Shown: positions 10,486 to 22,300 of the stretch, in pieces
Position numbering within the stretch: position 1 is the first letter of the stretch
Layout of the letters: each line of letters begins with the position of its first letter
Source: Rhizophagus clarus
Taxonomy: Eukaryota; Glomeromycota; Glomeromycetes; Glomerales; Glomeraceae
Assembly: GCA_015698045.1 (NCBI GenBank)
Contig: BLAL01000068.1
Span: 248,001-312,000 of the forward strand
DNA: 64,000 bases
Direction of reading: 5' to 3'
Program-made: the position numbers and the translations under genes
Notes under the pieces: generated by a model
What the model saw: the letters and a program-made list of their open reading frames with translations, nothing else
What the model was told of the DNA's origin: nothing
Database searches by the model: none

Positions 10486-13332
10486 AATCTATTATTTATA
10501 AAATTATTGTTTCCATTAACCGAATGTTCAAAAAAAAAAAAAAAAATTCTAATATTACAAATATACAGTATTTTATAATTATATAATATGTCTAAATTAT
10601 AAATTAATTAATTTTGGTATGTCAGCCAAATGTTTTGGTCAAAATATTTGGGCAAATTTGGACGTTTTCTTATTTTTTTCGTCCCATTATAATTGTAATC
10701 ATATTAGTAAAAGGTTTAGAACTGGTTCCACTATTTTGGCTTCACAACTTTGGAACAATGTGTGATATGTCGTGGCGAAATGAAATTACATGGCGCAGAA
10801 AGTTTCAACGAAAATTTTGCATTTTTTTTTTTTTATTTTATTTTTAAATGAAAAAAACTATACATTTTTTTTTATTAAAGAAAAAAAAGAAAATAAAACT
10901 ATGCATAATTTTTTTTTTTTTTGATGAATTTTGTTTTGTAGTGAATTCGTGATTTTTATGATTTTGAATGAATGAGAAAAACTAATAAAAAAAAAAAATT
11001 TGTAAAAATCTAAGTTGACTGTAGAAACGTTATGAATAGAGTGTGAAAATTTCCCTAATTAATTTCTTTTTTCCTTACCGACTTGATTAAAAATTAAGTT
11101 GATAATATGAGATAAAATATATGGAGATAAAATATATAAAATAAAATATATAAACAAAAAAATAATTTTTTTTTAAAATAAAAATATTAAAAAATTGGAT
11201 ATTAGGAAGATTAAATTAGAAATTAGAATTTATAAACCTGAAATATTAAATTAAAACCTTATTTGGTTTTTAGCCATAATTTAGTTTCTTTCCAATAATG
11301 AAAGGAAAGGGAAAACTTTGAAAGAAAATTTAAAATATCGAAAATACTATAACGATAAAGAAAGACGAGGGAAAAAAATGGAAAAAATTAAGGGAAATCG
11401 GGAGAAGCTCAGGGAAACCTGGGAACCCCATGGAAAACCCATGGAAACCACGGAAAATCTAAGGAAAAAGGTAAAAAATGCAAAATGTAACAATACGTTT
11501 CCACCGCCAATATAATTTTCTTTATTAGTGTCTCTCTAAAAAGGGTAATTCTAATTATTTAAATTCGGAGTCGGAAAAGTAATACATAGAATGTCTCATA
11601 TCGGCAGCAGATTTATCATGCAAGAAATTTTTTCCAACGATTGTCTTTCATAATCATAACGTTGTGACGTGACCGTTCAAAAGTGACTTTAATTTGAATT
11701 TGATTGCTGATCGACATGTACTTTGTTTTACCGGTAGGAGGAACATTTGAAGGAATCCTTTTCAAAGTATTTGCTTCAAATATTGTATTAGTACCTACGG
11801 AAGTCATTAAAACATCACTATCAGTTATTATATGCTTTGAGTGAAGTCTTTTACGTTCTTCAGATCGTCTGTCCACAAAATATTGAACAAAGGTTTTTAA
11901 ACATGTACTGATTTTACGTACACGTAAATCAAGTTTTTGAGAGGTTAGCTTTAACTTTATCAAAGCTTCACTACTTTACATCAAAAAATGTTTGATGTAA
12001 AACAGCTTGTCAAGATATAGGAATTTTACGATGTCTTGCGTGAGATTATATTACTAGTTGTCTCATTTTTTGATCAGTAGGAACAGACCACCTAGATAAC
12101 GGAACTAAAACTTCAATTAATTTTTCTTTCTTCTTGGTTTACGATTAATAATCGCTCTAAAAGTGTGTTGTACTTTTCCGAATTGTGTATTAAATGAGCC
12201 AATAACATCTTCAGGAATTTCAAATTCAAAAGGTAAATCTAAATCAGTTACTAATTCATGACCTATTTCAGTTGAAGGTTGCCATAAATACATAGATTTA
12301 TTTACAATGATTTTTTCCGTACGAATTTTTTTTAGATCGACCCACTCAACTGTTCGTTCCAATGAAATTTAATGTGATGTTTTTAGCAGCAACCGCATGT
12401 GGAATCTTATATGAAGTGTACCAGATATCGACGTTACTCCTATTCCTAAATATCCTTTTGAAATGAAGTATTTTCAAAAGAAAAACAACATGATTTAAGG
12501 TAATCCGCAAATGTCGCCATTCCATCATCGCCGCCATGATTATTATTTTTCCTAGGAAAAGAAATAAAGGAATTTTTTTTCTAAAGTTGAAAATTATTTT
12601 TTGTCGTTGTCCAATGTATTTATAATTTTTTTTTTTTTTGTAATAATTATATATATATATACTGTATATAACAGAGAATAAACGCCTGAACAGGGGAATA
12701 TTTTTCAACTTGGAAAACACGAAATGAGATTTTTATAAGAAAAAATTTTTGATATAGACACTATGACGCAAAAAATGATGTAACAAAAAATTTTTTTAAA
12801 AAGAATATTATTTCGACATTTCTTTTCTTGCAACAAACGCTATAATGCACGTTTTTAATAATAAAAAAAAGAAAGTATTTTAACGAAAGAAGCACATTAT
12901 GTCTAATATATACTATTATATGACACCATTCTTAATAAAGATAAAAAAAGAATTATACATATTTATATAAAATATCGGTATATAAATATCAGTATATCGG
13001 AAATCCTCGATAGTTAATAATTCCATGAACAGTACGTACAATACTACACCATTCTATCTAGTCATAAAATTTGTAAACCTTATTTGTCGTTATTGTTTGA
13101 CTCTGTGATTTTTACAATATCATCTAAATAGAATTCAAGAAATGCTAAAAATTCTTTCTAAAAAACTCTTTCCGAAAAACAATGATTTTTAGTTAGTTAA
13201 AAAAATGAACATTTAGATAGAGAAATTTTAACTAATGAAAAGAAAATGCTTAAATGGGAGAAAATTTATTTTATGGCGCACAAACATGTAAAAAAAAAAA
13301 ATATGTGCCCCAAATATATATTACGGGGCTAT
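10486..13332 (-). repeat. Segmental duplication around an arrestin-like gene, copy 1
   Basis: This about 2.8-kb block matches 38560-41708 along its length: the downstream part with AAATGTTTTGGTCAAA and GGGCAAATTTGG, a block ending in TTTCAACGAAAA, a run of GGGAAAC-type sequence, the arrestin coding region, and upstream DNA ending with TTACGGGGCTAT (TTACGGAGCTAT in the other copy). Its right end coincides with the left terminus of the Harbinger element at 13333. An inverted, more decayed third copy lies at 47160-48800. Confidence 0.8.
11555..12537 (-). pseudogene. Arrestin-like gene, broken copy
   Basis: This is a decayed copy of the intact gene at 39743-40762. The start MAAMMEW and the end (YFSDSEFK-like, stop at 11555) can both be aligned, but the frame is interrupted several times and part of the N-terminal region is missing. 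Pieces in frame include 12117-12362 (VEWVDLKKIRTEKIIVNKSM, LPFEFEIPEDVIGSF) and 11616-11963 (LKLTSQKLDLRVRKIS, RIPSNVPPTGKTKYMSI). At least three frame breaks separate these. It has no conserved full-length frame and is probably not expressed as protein. Confidence 0.8.
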
Positions 13333-13359
13333 GGCCGTTCCCAAGCACCTCTCTCAATG
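13333..13359 (+). repeat. Left terminal inverted repeat of the Harbinger element
   Basis: Begins GGCCGTTCCCAAGCACCT and pairs with the inverse sequence at 16145-16171 at 26 of 27 positions. Confidence 0.95.
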
Positions 13360-13378
13360 TAATTGGCTAGTGATTGAA

Positions 13379-14517
13379 ATGGTGCACAAGCTTTACGATC
13401 AATTGAAATATAAATGGAGATCAGTGCTTGAGCAATTTCTATCTCTATCTGCTATTCATACCCCACCTTTTACAAACTTAACAAATAATTTGCCTTTGCA
13501 ACAAAAACAACGAACTAATATTTTATCACAACAATACCAAATGAATAATTCGTCATTATTGCAACAAAATAATTTGTCATTACAACAACTGCAACAACTT
13601 CAGTATGATATCACTGACTCTTTAAATGATACAACAAGATACGAAATGGTAAAAAATTATTCTTTTATTATAAAATATAATATCAGATATTGTATCGTGT
13701 CAATAATAATATGATTTTTTTTTAAGTGGCTTTGCCTTCTCATATTGTGCATCATGATAATTCACAATTTTCTAATGTAGTTGCTCCTACTGCTATAGTT
13801 ACTGAATCAAGTTCTATTCCAATCTCTACTCATATTACCCCACCCACTAATAAAATTAACCGATGGGTTTCATCAGAAGTTCGTATGCTCATTGAACAAG
13901 CAGGAAAACATCAGCAAGCATTACAACGAGCGAAGGATCCAAGGGAGAAAGGAAGAATATGGGATAAAATTATATCTACAATTCAAAACTCTGATATGGC
14001 AAGTTCATTTTTAAAGGAGCGTACAAAGGCGTCCATTCAACAAAAATGGGACTCCCTCCTTCAGAAATATCGTGATATTAAGGATAAAATTTCAAGGACT
14101 GGCGAAGAACCTATCCAAAATGAGTGGGAATTCTTTCGTGACATGGATGAATATTTAAAAGAAGATCCAAGTATCACGGCACCCATTACTGTTGATTCAA
14201 TTCATGGAGTCAAACATAAAATTCAAAAACCTGAAAATCAAGATGAAGAGGTATTTTGCTTAATTATTTATTTATACATTATCTGATTTGACTAAATTTT
14301 ATTATAACTTATATAGAATAATATTAAAAAACGAAAAAATTCACGGTCTGCTGATGAAGAAAAGGCAAATGTAGAAGAGTTTCGGTCTTTTATTAAAGAA
14401 CAAACCGAAACCATTACTGAAATCATGAAAAATCAATTCCTTCATGCTTCAGAGATTCAGCAAAGACAGCATAGTGAACAAATGGAAATCTTCAGACAAT
14501 TTTTAAACAAGTTTTAA
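13379..14517 (+). CDS. Harbinger accessory protein with Myb/SANT-like DNA-binding domain
   Basis: Exon 13727-14250 joins exon 14317-14517 (donor GAG|GTATTT, acceptor TATAG|AAT) and ends at a TAA. It encodes a trihelix Myb/SANT-like domain: INRWVSSEVRMLIEQAGKH, GRIWDKIISTI and TKASIQQKWDSLLQKYRDI. A basic patch (KKRKNSRS) and a C-terminal helix rich in Q and E follow. In Harbinger elements this protein binds the ends and helps bring the transposase to the nucleus. A Q-rich upstream exon (about 13379-13648, MVHKLYDQLKYKWRSVLEQF, then QQ-rich) is plausible, but the simplest GT/AG join to 13727 is one base out of frame, so the 5' end is unsettled or broken. Confidence 0.7.
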
Positions 14518-14632
14518 CTAATAGATTGAATAATTAATAATCTACGTAGTAAATAATAATCATGTATCTTAGTAAGTGAACAAATAATATTATTTTATAA
14601 GCGTAAACCTACTACAAATTATATAATACATT

Positions 14633-15963
14633 TTATTGCATTAAAAGGTCAGCCAAATATTCTCTTTTTTGAGTGCCTGCTATTTCTTCTCTCCCATCAT
14701 TTTCTGCTTCAAATTCACTATATATATCTATGTCTTCTTCTATTTCTTCTATTTCCCTATTTATATCATCTTCTAAAGACAACAAATCATTCATATCAAT
14801 ACAGAAATTATGCAAAATACAACAGGCAAATATTATTTTATTAATTCGTTCAATATCAGTACAGTAAAGTTCTTTTAATAAAATTCTCCACCGCTCTTTT
14901 AAATGTCCAAATGCTCTCTCAACAACCATTCTCATTGAAGAAAGAACTTTATTGAAATGTTTTTCTCGATGGTCTAACATATAATAATCAGGAAATGCTT
15001 TTATAAGATATGTTCGAAGAGGGTATGCTGCATCAGCAATAATATAGGTTCCACCTGGTACCCATTGTTCAGGATGAAGAGAAAATTCATTATAAAGAGA
15101 TGAACGATGGAATACTCGAGCATCATGTACACTTCCTATAAGAAAAAATTATGTAAAATTTTTAATGATTAATAACAAACAATAAATATTAGTAATAACC
15201 TGCTTCTCCAACATGTATATAAGTAAAACGCTCCTGATGATCAACGATTCCAAGAAGGTTAATGGAATGAAAATTTTTACGATTTACATAACGTGCACCA
15301 TTTTTAGAGGGTGCATGAATAGGTATATGTGATCCATCCATTGCACCAATAACATTAGGCAGTTTACGGCCAGTTTCTCCATGCTCAAATCCTTGTATCA
15401 CATTTACTAATCGTGATCCTTGTGGCCATGTAATTCGTCTTCGTTCCAGATCTAATAATGCTTCTAAAAATCGATCAGTAAAATTGCCTACAGACCCTTG
15501 ACTCACTCCAAGTGTTTGCTCTAATACTTGTATTCCTGCACCATTTGCTAGTCTCCATATTACAATGGCAATCTGTTTCCATACAGGTGTTGCATTAGAA
15601 GAATCTGAAATAAAAGCTGGATGGTTTCTAATCGATTTACAATGGCACGAAAAGTGGTAAAATTAATGCGAAAATGTTTCTGAAATGAATTATGTCCATT
15701 CCCATCTGATAAAAATGAAAAACATCTGTCCAAAATCCATCAGTTTTGGGTCTTGGTTGACGCTGCATTCTTGTATATGGTGGGGAAGAAATAATAATTG
15801 GAATAGTTGCATTTGTTATAGTATTATTGAAGGTCAGAAGGTAGTAAATATCAAATATTCTTTGCATTTGAATATTCTGATATCTTTTATTTGCTATAAT
15901 GATTTGTAGTATAAAGAATAATACAGCATTTTTCTGGTGACGGCCTTGCTGTTGAAGATCCAT
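14633..15963 (-). pseudogene. PIF/Harbinger transposase, frame-damaged
   Basis: Reads from MDLQQQGRHQ (ATG at 15963) to the stop at 14633, with one intron (15199-15136; donor AG|GTTATT, acceptor TATAG) that splits a glycine codon. The DDE triad is visible: D in IGAMDGSHIPIHAP, D in IIADAAYPLRTYL, E in MVVERAFGHLKERWRIL. SVHDARVFHRSS is typical of the family. Two single-base shifts lie in the N-terminal third, in A/T runs near 15710-15722 and near 15632. The catalytic part (15506-14633) is open. Either this copy is dead or these are assembly errors. The product would be a cut-and-paste transposase acting on the 27-bp ends. Confidence 0.85.
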
Positions 15964-16144
15964 AATGTAAATTAGAATGAAGGAAATATGCTTGAGCAAG
16001 CTTTTTTGTTGCTCAATCAATGATTAATTTTAGCCAATCATCATAGCTCTATTAAAAAAAAAGATGGTTTACAGCTCCGGGTTTTTTTGAATTAAATGAT
16101 CAACATGCCAAGCTTTTTTAGCCAATCAAATCATTCAATAAATT

Positions 16145-16171
16145 CATTGAGGGAGGTGCTTGGGAACGGCC
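16145..16171 (-). repeat. Right terminal inverted repeat of the Harbinger element
   Basis: Inverse of GGCCGTTCCCAAGCACCT and the following nine bases. It has one mismatch to the left end at 13333-13359. Confidence 0.95.
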
Positions 16172-17520
16172 TTAACTAACAAAAAGATCCGGAGTAAGCT
16201 AAAATTTGCTATTTTAATAATTTGATATCATACATTGAACATAAAAAATTTTTTGTAGTACTAAAAATCTCATAAGCGGATCCTTTTTTTTTTCATCACA
16301 TTTATGAACGCACGAGAAAGAAAAGTTTAAACGGGTTCAATAGTTCAGTAAAGCTTTCAAAGAAAGACAAGTTAGGAAAGTCTACAAGGAAAATAAAATA
16401 GATGAGAGAAAATAAAGAAATCTATAGATTAATATAATAGATAGTTTAAATAATTCAGAACAGATTTATACATCATATAAAAATAAGAAAGGTTCGAGGA
16501 GGTATAAAAAGTAGTTCAAATTAAAACAATTAAGCCATGTTTTATTTCTCGTAAATTCTCATATACAATATATTATACATCAAAACTTTGTTGTAAATAT
16601 TTGTTCTCTTTAATAATATGCACAGAATTATCATCATACAGCTCGAGCACCCTAGTCGCATCAAATCTTAAAACCCTATTTTAAATGGCCATAAAATCTG
16701 AAAAAAAAATTATTGTTTTAAATATTCATCATACTTTGTTAGATTGCTATAAAAGTATGATTTAATTTTCCATATTGGGTTAATATATAAAAAGTTATGC
16801 CCATTTTATTTAAGTAGAAAATCATATATATCATATATAAAATGTCCTCAAGTTGGCCACCATATTTTTTGTTAAAAATATAATTTCCAATACTTTAATT
16901 TTCACCGAAAGATTCAATGAGCAACATAATTATAAATTAATGACGCATATGCAATCGTATGTAATTTTTTTTCGCATTTCTGTTTTGAAAACAATTTTTA
17001 TGGCAGGAGTTTTAAAAAGAAAAAAAAGCATATAAAAAAACTTGCAACAGGTCGTATCAATTGTTTTAAATAGCAGAATATAAGTGTTATCTGTTAAAAC
17101 TTAAAAGATGTAAGGGATATATATCAGATATCATATTTTTTATTAGTAATAATAATAATAATATACCAATTAATTCCTATTAATTCGTTATATTTATAAT
17201 GCTGGCTGAAATTATGTTAATTTTGTAATCAGTTCGGCCAAATATCACGTGGTAATCACGTGGAAATCAGTCTACGCTTTATTTGAGATTTGATCAAATT
17301 GGATTTTAGAATTCTCGTTGAAGGTTAAGGAGGAAAAGATTTAATAACTCCATCATTTTTCAAGAACTGATAATGGATCAATGGAAAAAAAACGATAATT
17401 AGTCAGTAATATCGTTAATTGTGAAATTAGGAAATAAATAATTTACAGAATTTGACCGGTCATGCAATACTACTTGTAGGTAGGATAGGCCGATAGGGTA
17501 TTCCGAATTGCTTAACAAAA
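16172..17520. other. Intergenic, no gene recognised
   Basis: AT-rich DNA without a supported frame. The 60-codon plus-strand frame at 16853-17035 has no recognisable domain. No partner for the arrestin-segment homology was found to the right of the transposon. Confidence 0.4.
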
Positions 17521-18080
17521 AGTTTATTTCTTTTTCTTGTTAGTTAGCTCCTTATTGACAGGATATGGACGTGAAATTCGATAAGAGAAGAGTTTAAGTA
17601 TTTTTTTTTTTTTTTGGCAAAACTTTAAACTTTACTGACGTTTTGTTTTTTCAATTTTTTAAGAAACCAGTTCTTTGAATTCTAGACACGTGAAATTTTG
17701 ATGAGGGATAAATTAATACTTTTTTTTGATATTTAATGGTCGAATACTAAATGTTTCATTTATTCTTTTTTGCAGACGGCCAGTTCTTTGGTACTTGGAT
17801 GGACACGTTGAAAGTTTAATGATGGTTTAATTAATTCATTGTTGCTTTCAATTAATTTTTTTAATTAAACCTTTTTTACTAACGTTTCATTTTACTCTTT
17901 TTTTTTAGGTGGACACTATTAATGAAAGTATATGAATATATGGAGATACGACCCCTCAGTTTTTTGGAGTATTTGGATGCATAAAATTTTGTGTAGATTT
18001 CTTATTGGAAATCACCATCATGTTTACCTCAATGACATTTGCCATCATGTTCACCTAAGATCATGATCTTTCCTATAACT
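17521..18080 (+). repeat. Dispersed repeat of intron-like units, copy 2
   Basis: Three consecutive units have the same grammar: a branch-point-like motif (TTTACTGACG, ATACTAAATG, TTTACTAACG), a pyrimidine run, an AG end (TTTTTTAAG, TTTTTTGCAG, TTTTTTTTTAG), then a short block (AAACCAGTTCTTTG, ACGGCCAGTTCTTTGG, GTGGACAC) with ACACG and GAAATTTTGATGAGG. Spacing between AG ends is roughly 110-140 bp. The tail CACCATCATGTTTACC ... CACCTAAGATCATGAT matches the inverted copy at 9350-9400. Confidence 0.65.
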
Positions 18081-18498
18081 TACTGATATGTAATAATAAA
18101 CAAAGCTCCGGTTTCCGAAACTGTTCCCTAGTGTATCAAGATAGTTGTTTAAAGCAAGACAATTGCCATCAAATAACTTACTTGTTTATGGAAATTATTA
18201 TTTCGATGTTGACAATTAATAATGTAATAGTCATTCGAAATCATTATTTAAGCTTTTTTTTAAACATTAACTAATTATTTAATTATAAACTGATTTTATT
18301 TATTCAAATAATAATAACAAATTCTATAGTCAATATTAACAAAAAACTAACTATATAATACCAAGGGAAAAAGAATCAGTTAGATGTCTGCATTTTAAAT
18401 TCGTTATAATAAGAAATCAAAGATTTGGAGCATCTAATTGGTAAATTCTAATGAAATAAAATTTTTTAAATTTCTAAATAAAATTGATCTGAATGTAC

Positions 18499-19362
18499 TC
18501 AATTATCAGTGATTGCACAACTTAAACATTCAGAATTTTGGAGATCTTTTGTAAAGGGATTAAGTAATCGAGTTGTATAAATAGCTTGTGGATGTTGTTT
18601 GTTTTTCTTAAAAGAAGAATAGGGTAACTTTCTGTAATTTTCTGCTTCTTTAAATTGCTTTCTAATTTCAGTTGCATATGATTCATTATTTTTAGAATTT
18701 ACACAGAAATCATAAAGTGACCTAATCTTATCATGTATTTCAGCAACATCTGGTCTATTATCTGGATTTGAATCCCAGCATCTTTTCATTAATTCAATAT
18801 AACATTTTGGTGCTTCTTTTTCACTTATTTCAGGTCTAGTTCCATTACATATATCTAATGCTAAAAGCCCATCATGAGCACAATTAATAAAAGGTTGTTT
18901 TCCGGTTGCTGTAAAATACATAATCATACTAAAGCTGTAAATATCCGCTTTTTTAGTATAAGCTTCACTTCTTAACACTTCAGGTGCTGTATAGGGTAAA
19001 ACTCCATAAATTTTTACTTCATTTGTATTATCCACATCTTTACATAATCCCATATCTGATATAAATAATGATTTCTTACTAAAAATATTTAAATTTTTTG
19101 TTAAAAATAGTATATTTCCAGGATGTAAATCATGATGAACCTTCTCATTTTGATGAATTCCTTTGAGACCTTTTATGATACTAAGTAGTGTTTGTATTCT
19201 ATTTTTCCAGTCAAAATCTTTATAATTTTTATTCATCCAATCCCTATAACTCCCACCTTCTGCATATTCAAGAACTATAATAAAATTTTTTGTGGTTGGA
19301 ACTTGAGATATTCCATACACATTAAGAATGTCATCCATTTTCTTAATCGAATATTCTTTAAC
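18499..19362 (-). other. Exon 41: kinase hinge and C-lobe
   Basis: 864 nt, the same length as the C-lobe exon of the gene at 3811-8225. Motifs in order: VLEYAEGGSYRDWM (hinge, helix D), KVHHDLHPGNILF (catalytic loop with HHD), FISDMGLCKDV (DFG position), GVLPYTAPEVLRSEAYTK (APE), ADIYSFSMIMYF, and CWDSNPDNRPDVAEI (helix H/I). The C-terminal tail ...IYTTRLLNPFTKDLQ then CLSCAI is shared by all three kinase loci and is a family signature of unknown role. Confidence 0.85.
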
Positions 19363-22300
19363 CTATTCAAAAATATATATAATATATCAATAATTTTGAA
19401 AAGTATTTGATTAATAAAAAGATCTCATACCTCATTTAAGAATTTGTCATTTAAATTTGCTGAACCATCTATACATTTTAAAGCAACTTTTTTGTTTGAA
19501 GTTCTTATACACATTTCTTCTTTACTAAAATATTTTAATGGACCATCTTTCCACATTGCTGAATATACTGTAGAAAATCCACCTTTACCTATTTCATTAA
19601 TGTAATTGAATTGATTGTATGGTATCCATTCAAATATTATATCTGAATAAGAATCTATTTTTAATTGCATTTCTTGAATTAAATCATCAAATTTTTCATT
19701 CCTGTTTATCAATTCGTTAATACTATTTAGTTGACATAATTTGCACCATCTTTGTTTTATATGATCATATATTCTACCACAATTCTTACAATATTTTTCA
19801 CCATATTCTGCACAATAATCATTTTGAAAAACTAAAATGTAATCATTTACGTTTTTATTTCGAGAAATTCCATATAATTTGAAGCTATTGTCAGATTCTT
19901 GGATCTGTTAAATAATAAATACATCATCACTAATAAATTAAAAGAATATCAAATCAATATAAAATATTTCATACCTTATCTAGAAACTTTTGATAAACAT
20001 TGTAACATAATAAAGCAACTTCACGATATCCCCATGTTGCTGAACATACTGTGATAAAATAACCATTGCCTTTGTTCCTAATTTTATTAAATCGATTATA
20101 TGGTATCCATTCAAATTGTTTGTTAATTTTCAATTGTCTTTCTTGAATGAAATTATCAATATTATCATTTCCACTGCTCCAATTTAAAACCAAAACATAA
20201 TCATTTGTATCTGGATTTTGAGATATTCCATATAATACAAAAAAATCATCATTATTTGTTATGTATTTTTCAGCCTAAATATAGTAAAAAGACAGATGAA
20301 TATGGTAGTATATTAAAAAAATATTAAAATAAATGATATATTGAAATATTTGTGAAACTTTTATACCTCATTTATTACAAATTCTATGAAATTTTGTGAA
20401 TTATGCAAATTTTTTAAATTAACTGTTTTATTTGAATTTCTTGTATATTTATTATACTGATAATATAATGGACCATCCGTCCATACTGCTGAATATATTG
20501 TCATTAGATTATTATTGCCTATCTTTTCAATATGATTAAATTGATCAAATGGTATCCATTCAAATATTACATCTTCACATTTATTAATTTTTAATAGCCT
20601 TTCTTGAATGAAACAATCTATTTTTTCATTTTTGCCGATCCAAGTAAAATTTTTTTGAACCAAAACATAATCATTTGTATCTGGATCTTGAGATATCCCA
20701 TATAATATATGAAACTCGTCATTTTTCATTGAGTATTTTTTAGCCTAAGTATAAACAAAATAAGTAAATATAACATACTAAAAAGTATTAAAATGGTTGT
20801 AAATTTATACCTCATCTATTACAAACTCCGTGGAATTTTGCGAATTGCACAAAAAGTTTAATACAACTTCTCTGTTTGAATCTCTTGTATAGCCTGTATT
20901 GTTTTTATATAATGGACCATCTTTCCATATTGCTGAATATACTGACATTAAGCAATTTCTACTTGTTTCTTTAATTCCATTAAACTGACTATATGGTATC
21001 CATTCAAATACTAAATCATTATTACCTTTATTAATATTCACTCGCATTTCTTGAATGAAATCATCAATTTTTTCATTTCCACTTGTCCAATTAAAAACCA
21101 AAATATAATCATTTGTAAATGGATTTTGTGTTATTCCATACAATATAAGAAACTTACTATTTTTTGTCAAATATTTTTCAACCTAAATGTAAATAAAATG
21201 ATAAACACATTAGTTATATTAAAGAGAAATAGTGAAAATATTTATAAAATTTTATACCTCGTTTATTACAAATTCTGTGGGATTTGGCGAATTACCCAAA
21301 AATTTTAAAGCAACTTCTTTATTTGAATCTCTTATACATTTATCATGCCGATAATATAATGGGCCATTCCTCCATACTGCCGAAAATACTATCATTGAGT
21401 CATTTTTGCCTGTTTTCTTAATTTGATCAAACTGACTATATGATATCCATTCAAATACTAAATCATTATTACATTTATTAACATTCAATCGCATTCCTTG
21501 AATGAAGTCATCAATTCTTTCATTTCCACTAGTCCAGTTAAAAACCAAAATATAATCATTTGTATCTGGATTTCGTGATATTCCATACAATACAAGTAAC
21601 TGGTCATTTCTTGATGAATATTTTTTAACCTAAAATAAAATAAAAAAAAAGGTGTTAAATATATCACTGAGAGATATAATAAAAATATTGTAAAAATTAA
21701 TACCTCATTTATTACAAATTCTATGGAATTTTGGGAATCATTCATTAATTTTAAAGCAACTTCTTTGTTTGAATCTCTTGTATATTCATTATTCTTCTGA
21801 TTATAAGTTAATGGACCATTATCCCATATTGCTGAATATACTGCTATATTGTCATATTTACCTGTTTCTTTAATTTTATTAAATTGATTGTATGGTATCC
21901 ATTCAAATACTATATCTTTATGATCATTGACTTTCAATCGCCTTTTTCGAATGAAATCATCAATTTCTTCATTTCCACTTGTCCAGTTAAAAACTAATAT
22001 GTAATCATTTGAATCTGGAGTATGAGATATTCCATACAATATAAGAAACAGATCATTTCTTGGTGAATATTTTTTAACCTAAAATAAAATAAATAAAAGT
22101 GATAAATATATTACTGAAAGATATAATAATAAAATTATAAAAAATAATACCTCATTTATTACAAATTCTATGGAATTTTGGGAATCATTCATTAATTTTA
22201 AAGTAACTTCTTTGTTTGAATCTCTTGTATATTCATTATACTTCTGATTATAAGTTAATGGACCATTATTCCATATTGCTGAATATACTGTTATATTGTC

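Larger units (their letters stand above)
13333..16171. mobile_element. PIF/Harbinger DNA transposon, complete ends, damaged transposase
   Basis: The 2.84-kb element is bounded by 27-bp inverted repeats starting GGCCGTTCCCAAGCACCT, with one mismatch. Inside are a minus-strand DDE transposase (DDE_Tnp_4 type) and a divergent plus-strand Myb/SANT-like gene, the normal two-gene layout of this superfamily. The genes converge, ending about 115 bp apart (14517 and 14633). ATTGGCTA-type subterminal motifs occur near 13361 and in inverse form near 16032 and 16120, possible transposase-binding sites. No clean 3-bp target duplication is visible (TAT on the left, TTA on the right), so the flanks may have changed. 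The well-matched termini suggest fairly recent activity, but the transposase frame is disrupted. Confidence 0.9.

Noticed and set aside
13330-16174. A 3-bp TTA target duplication for the Harbinger element
   Set aside because: The right flank is TTA but the left flank reads TAT; without an empty site this cannot be claimed.
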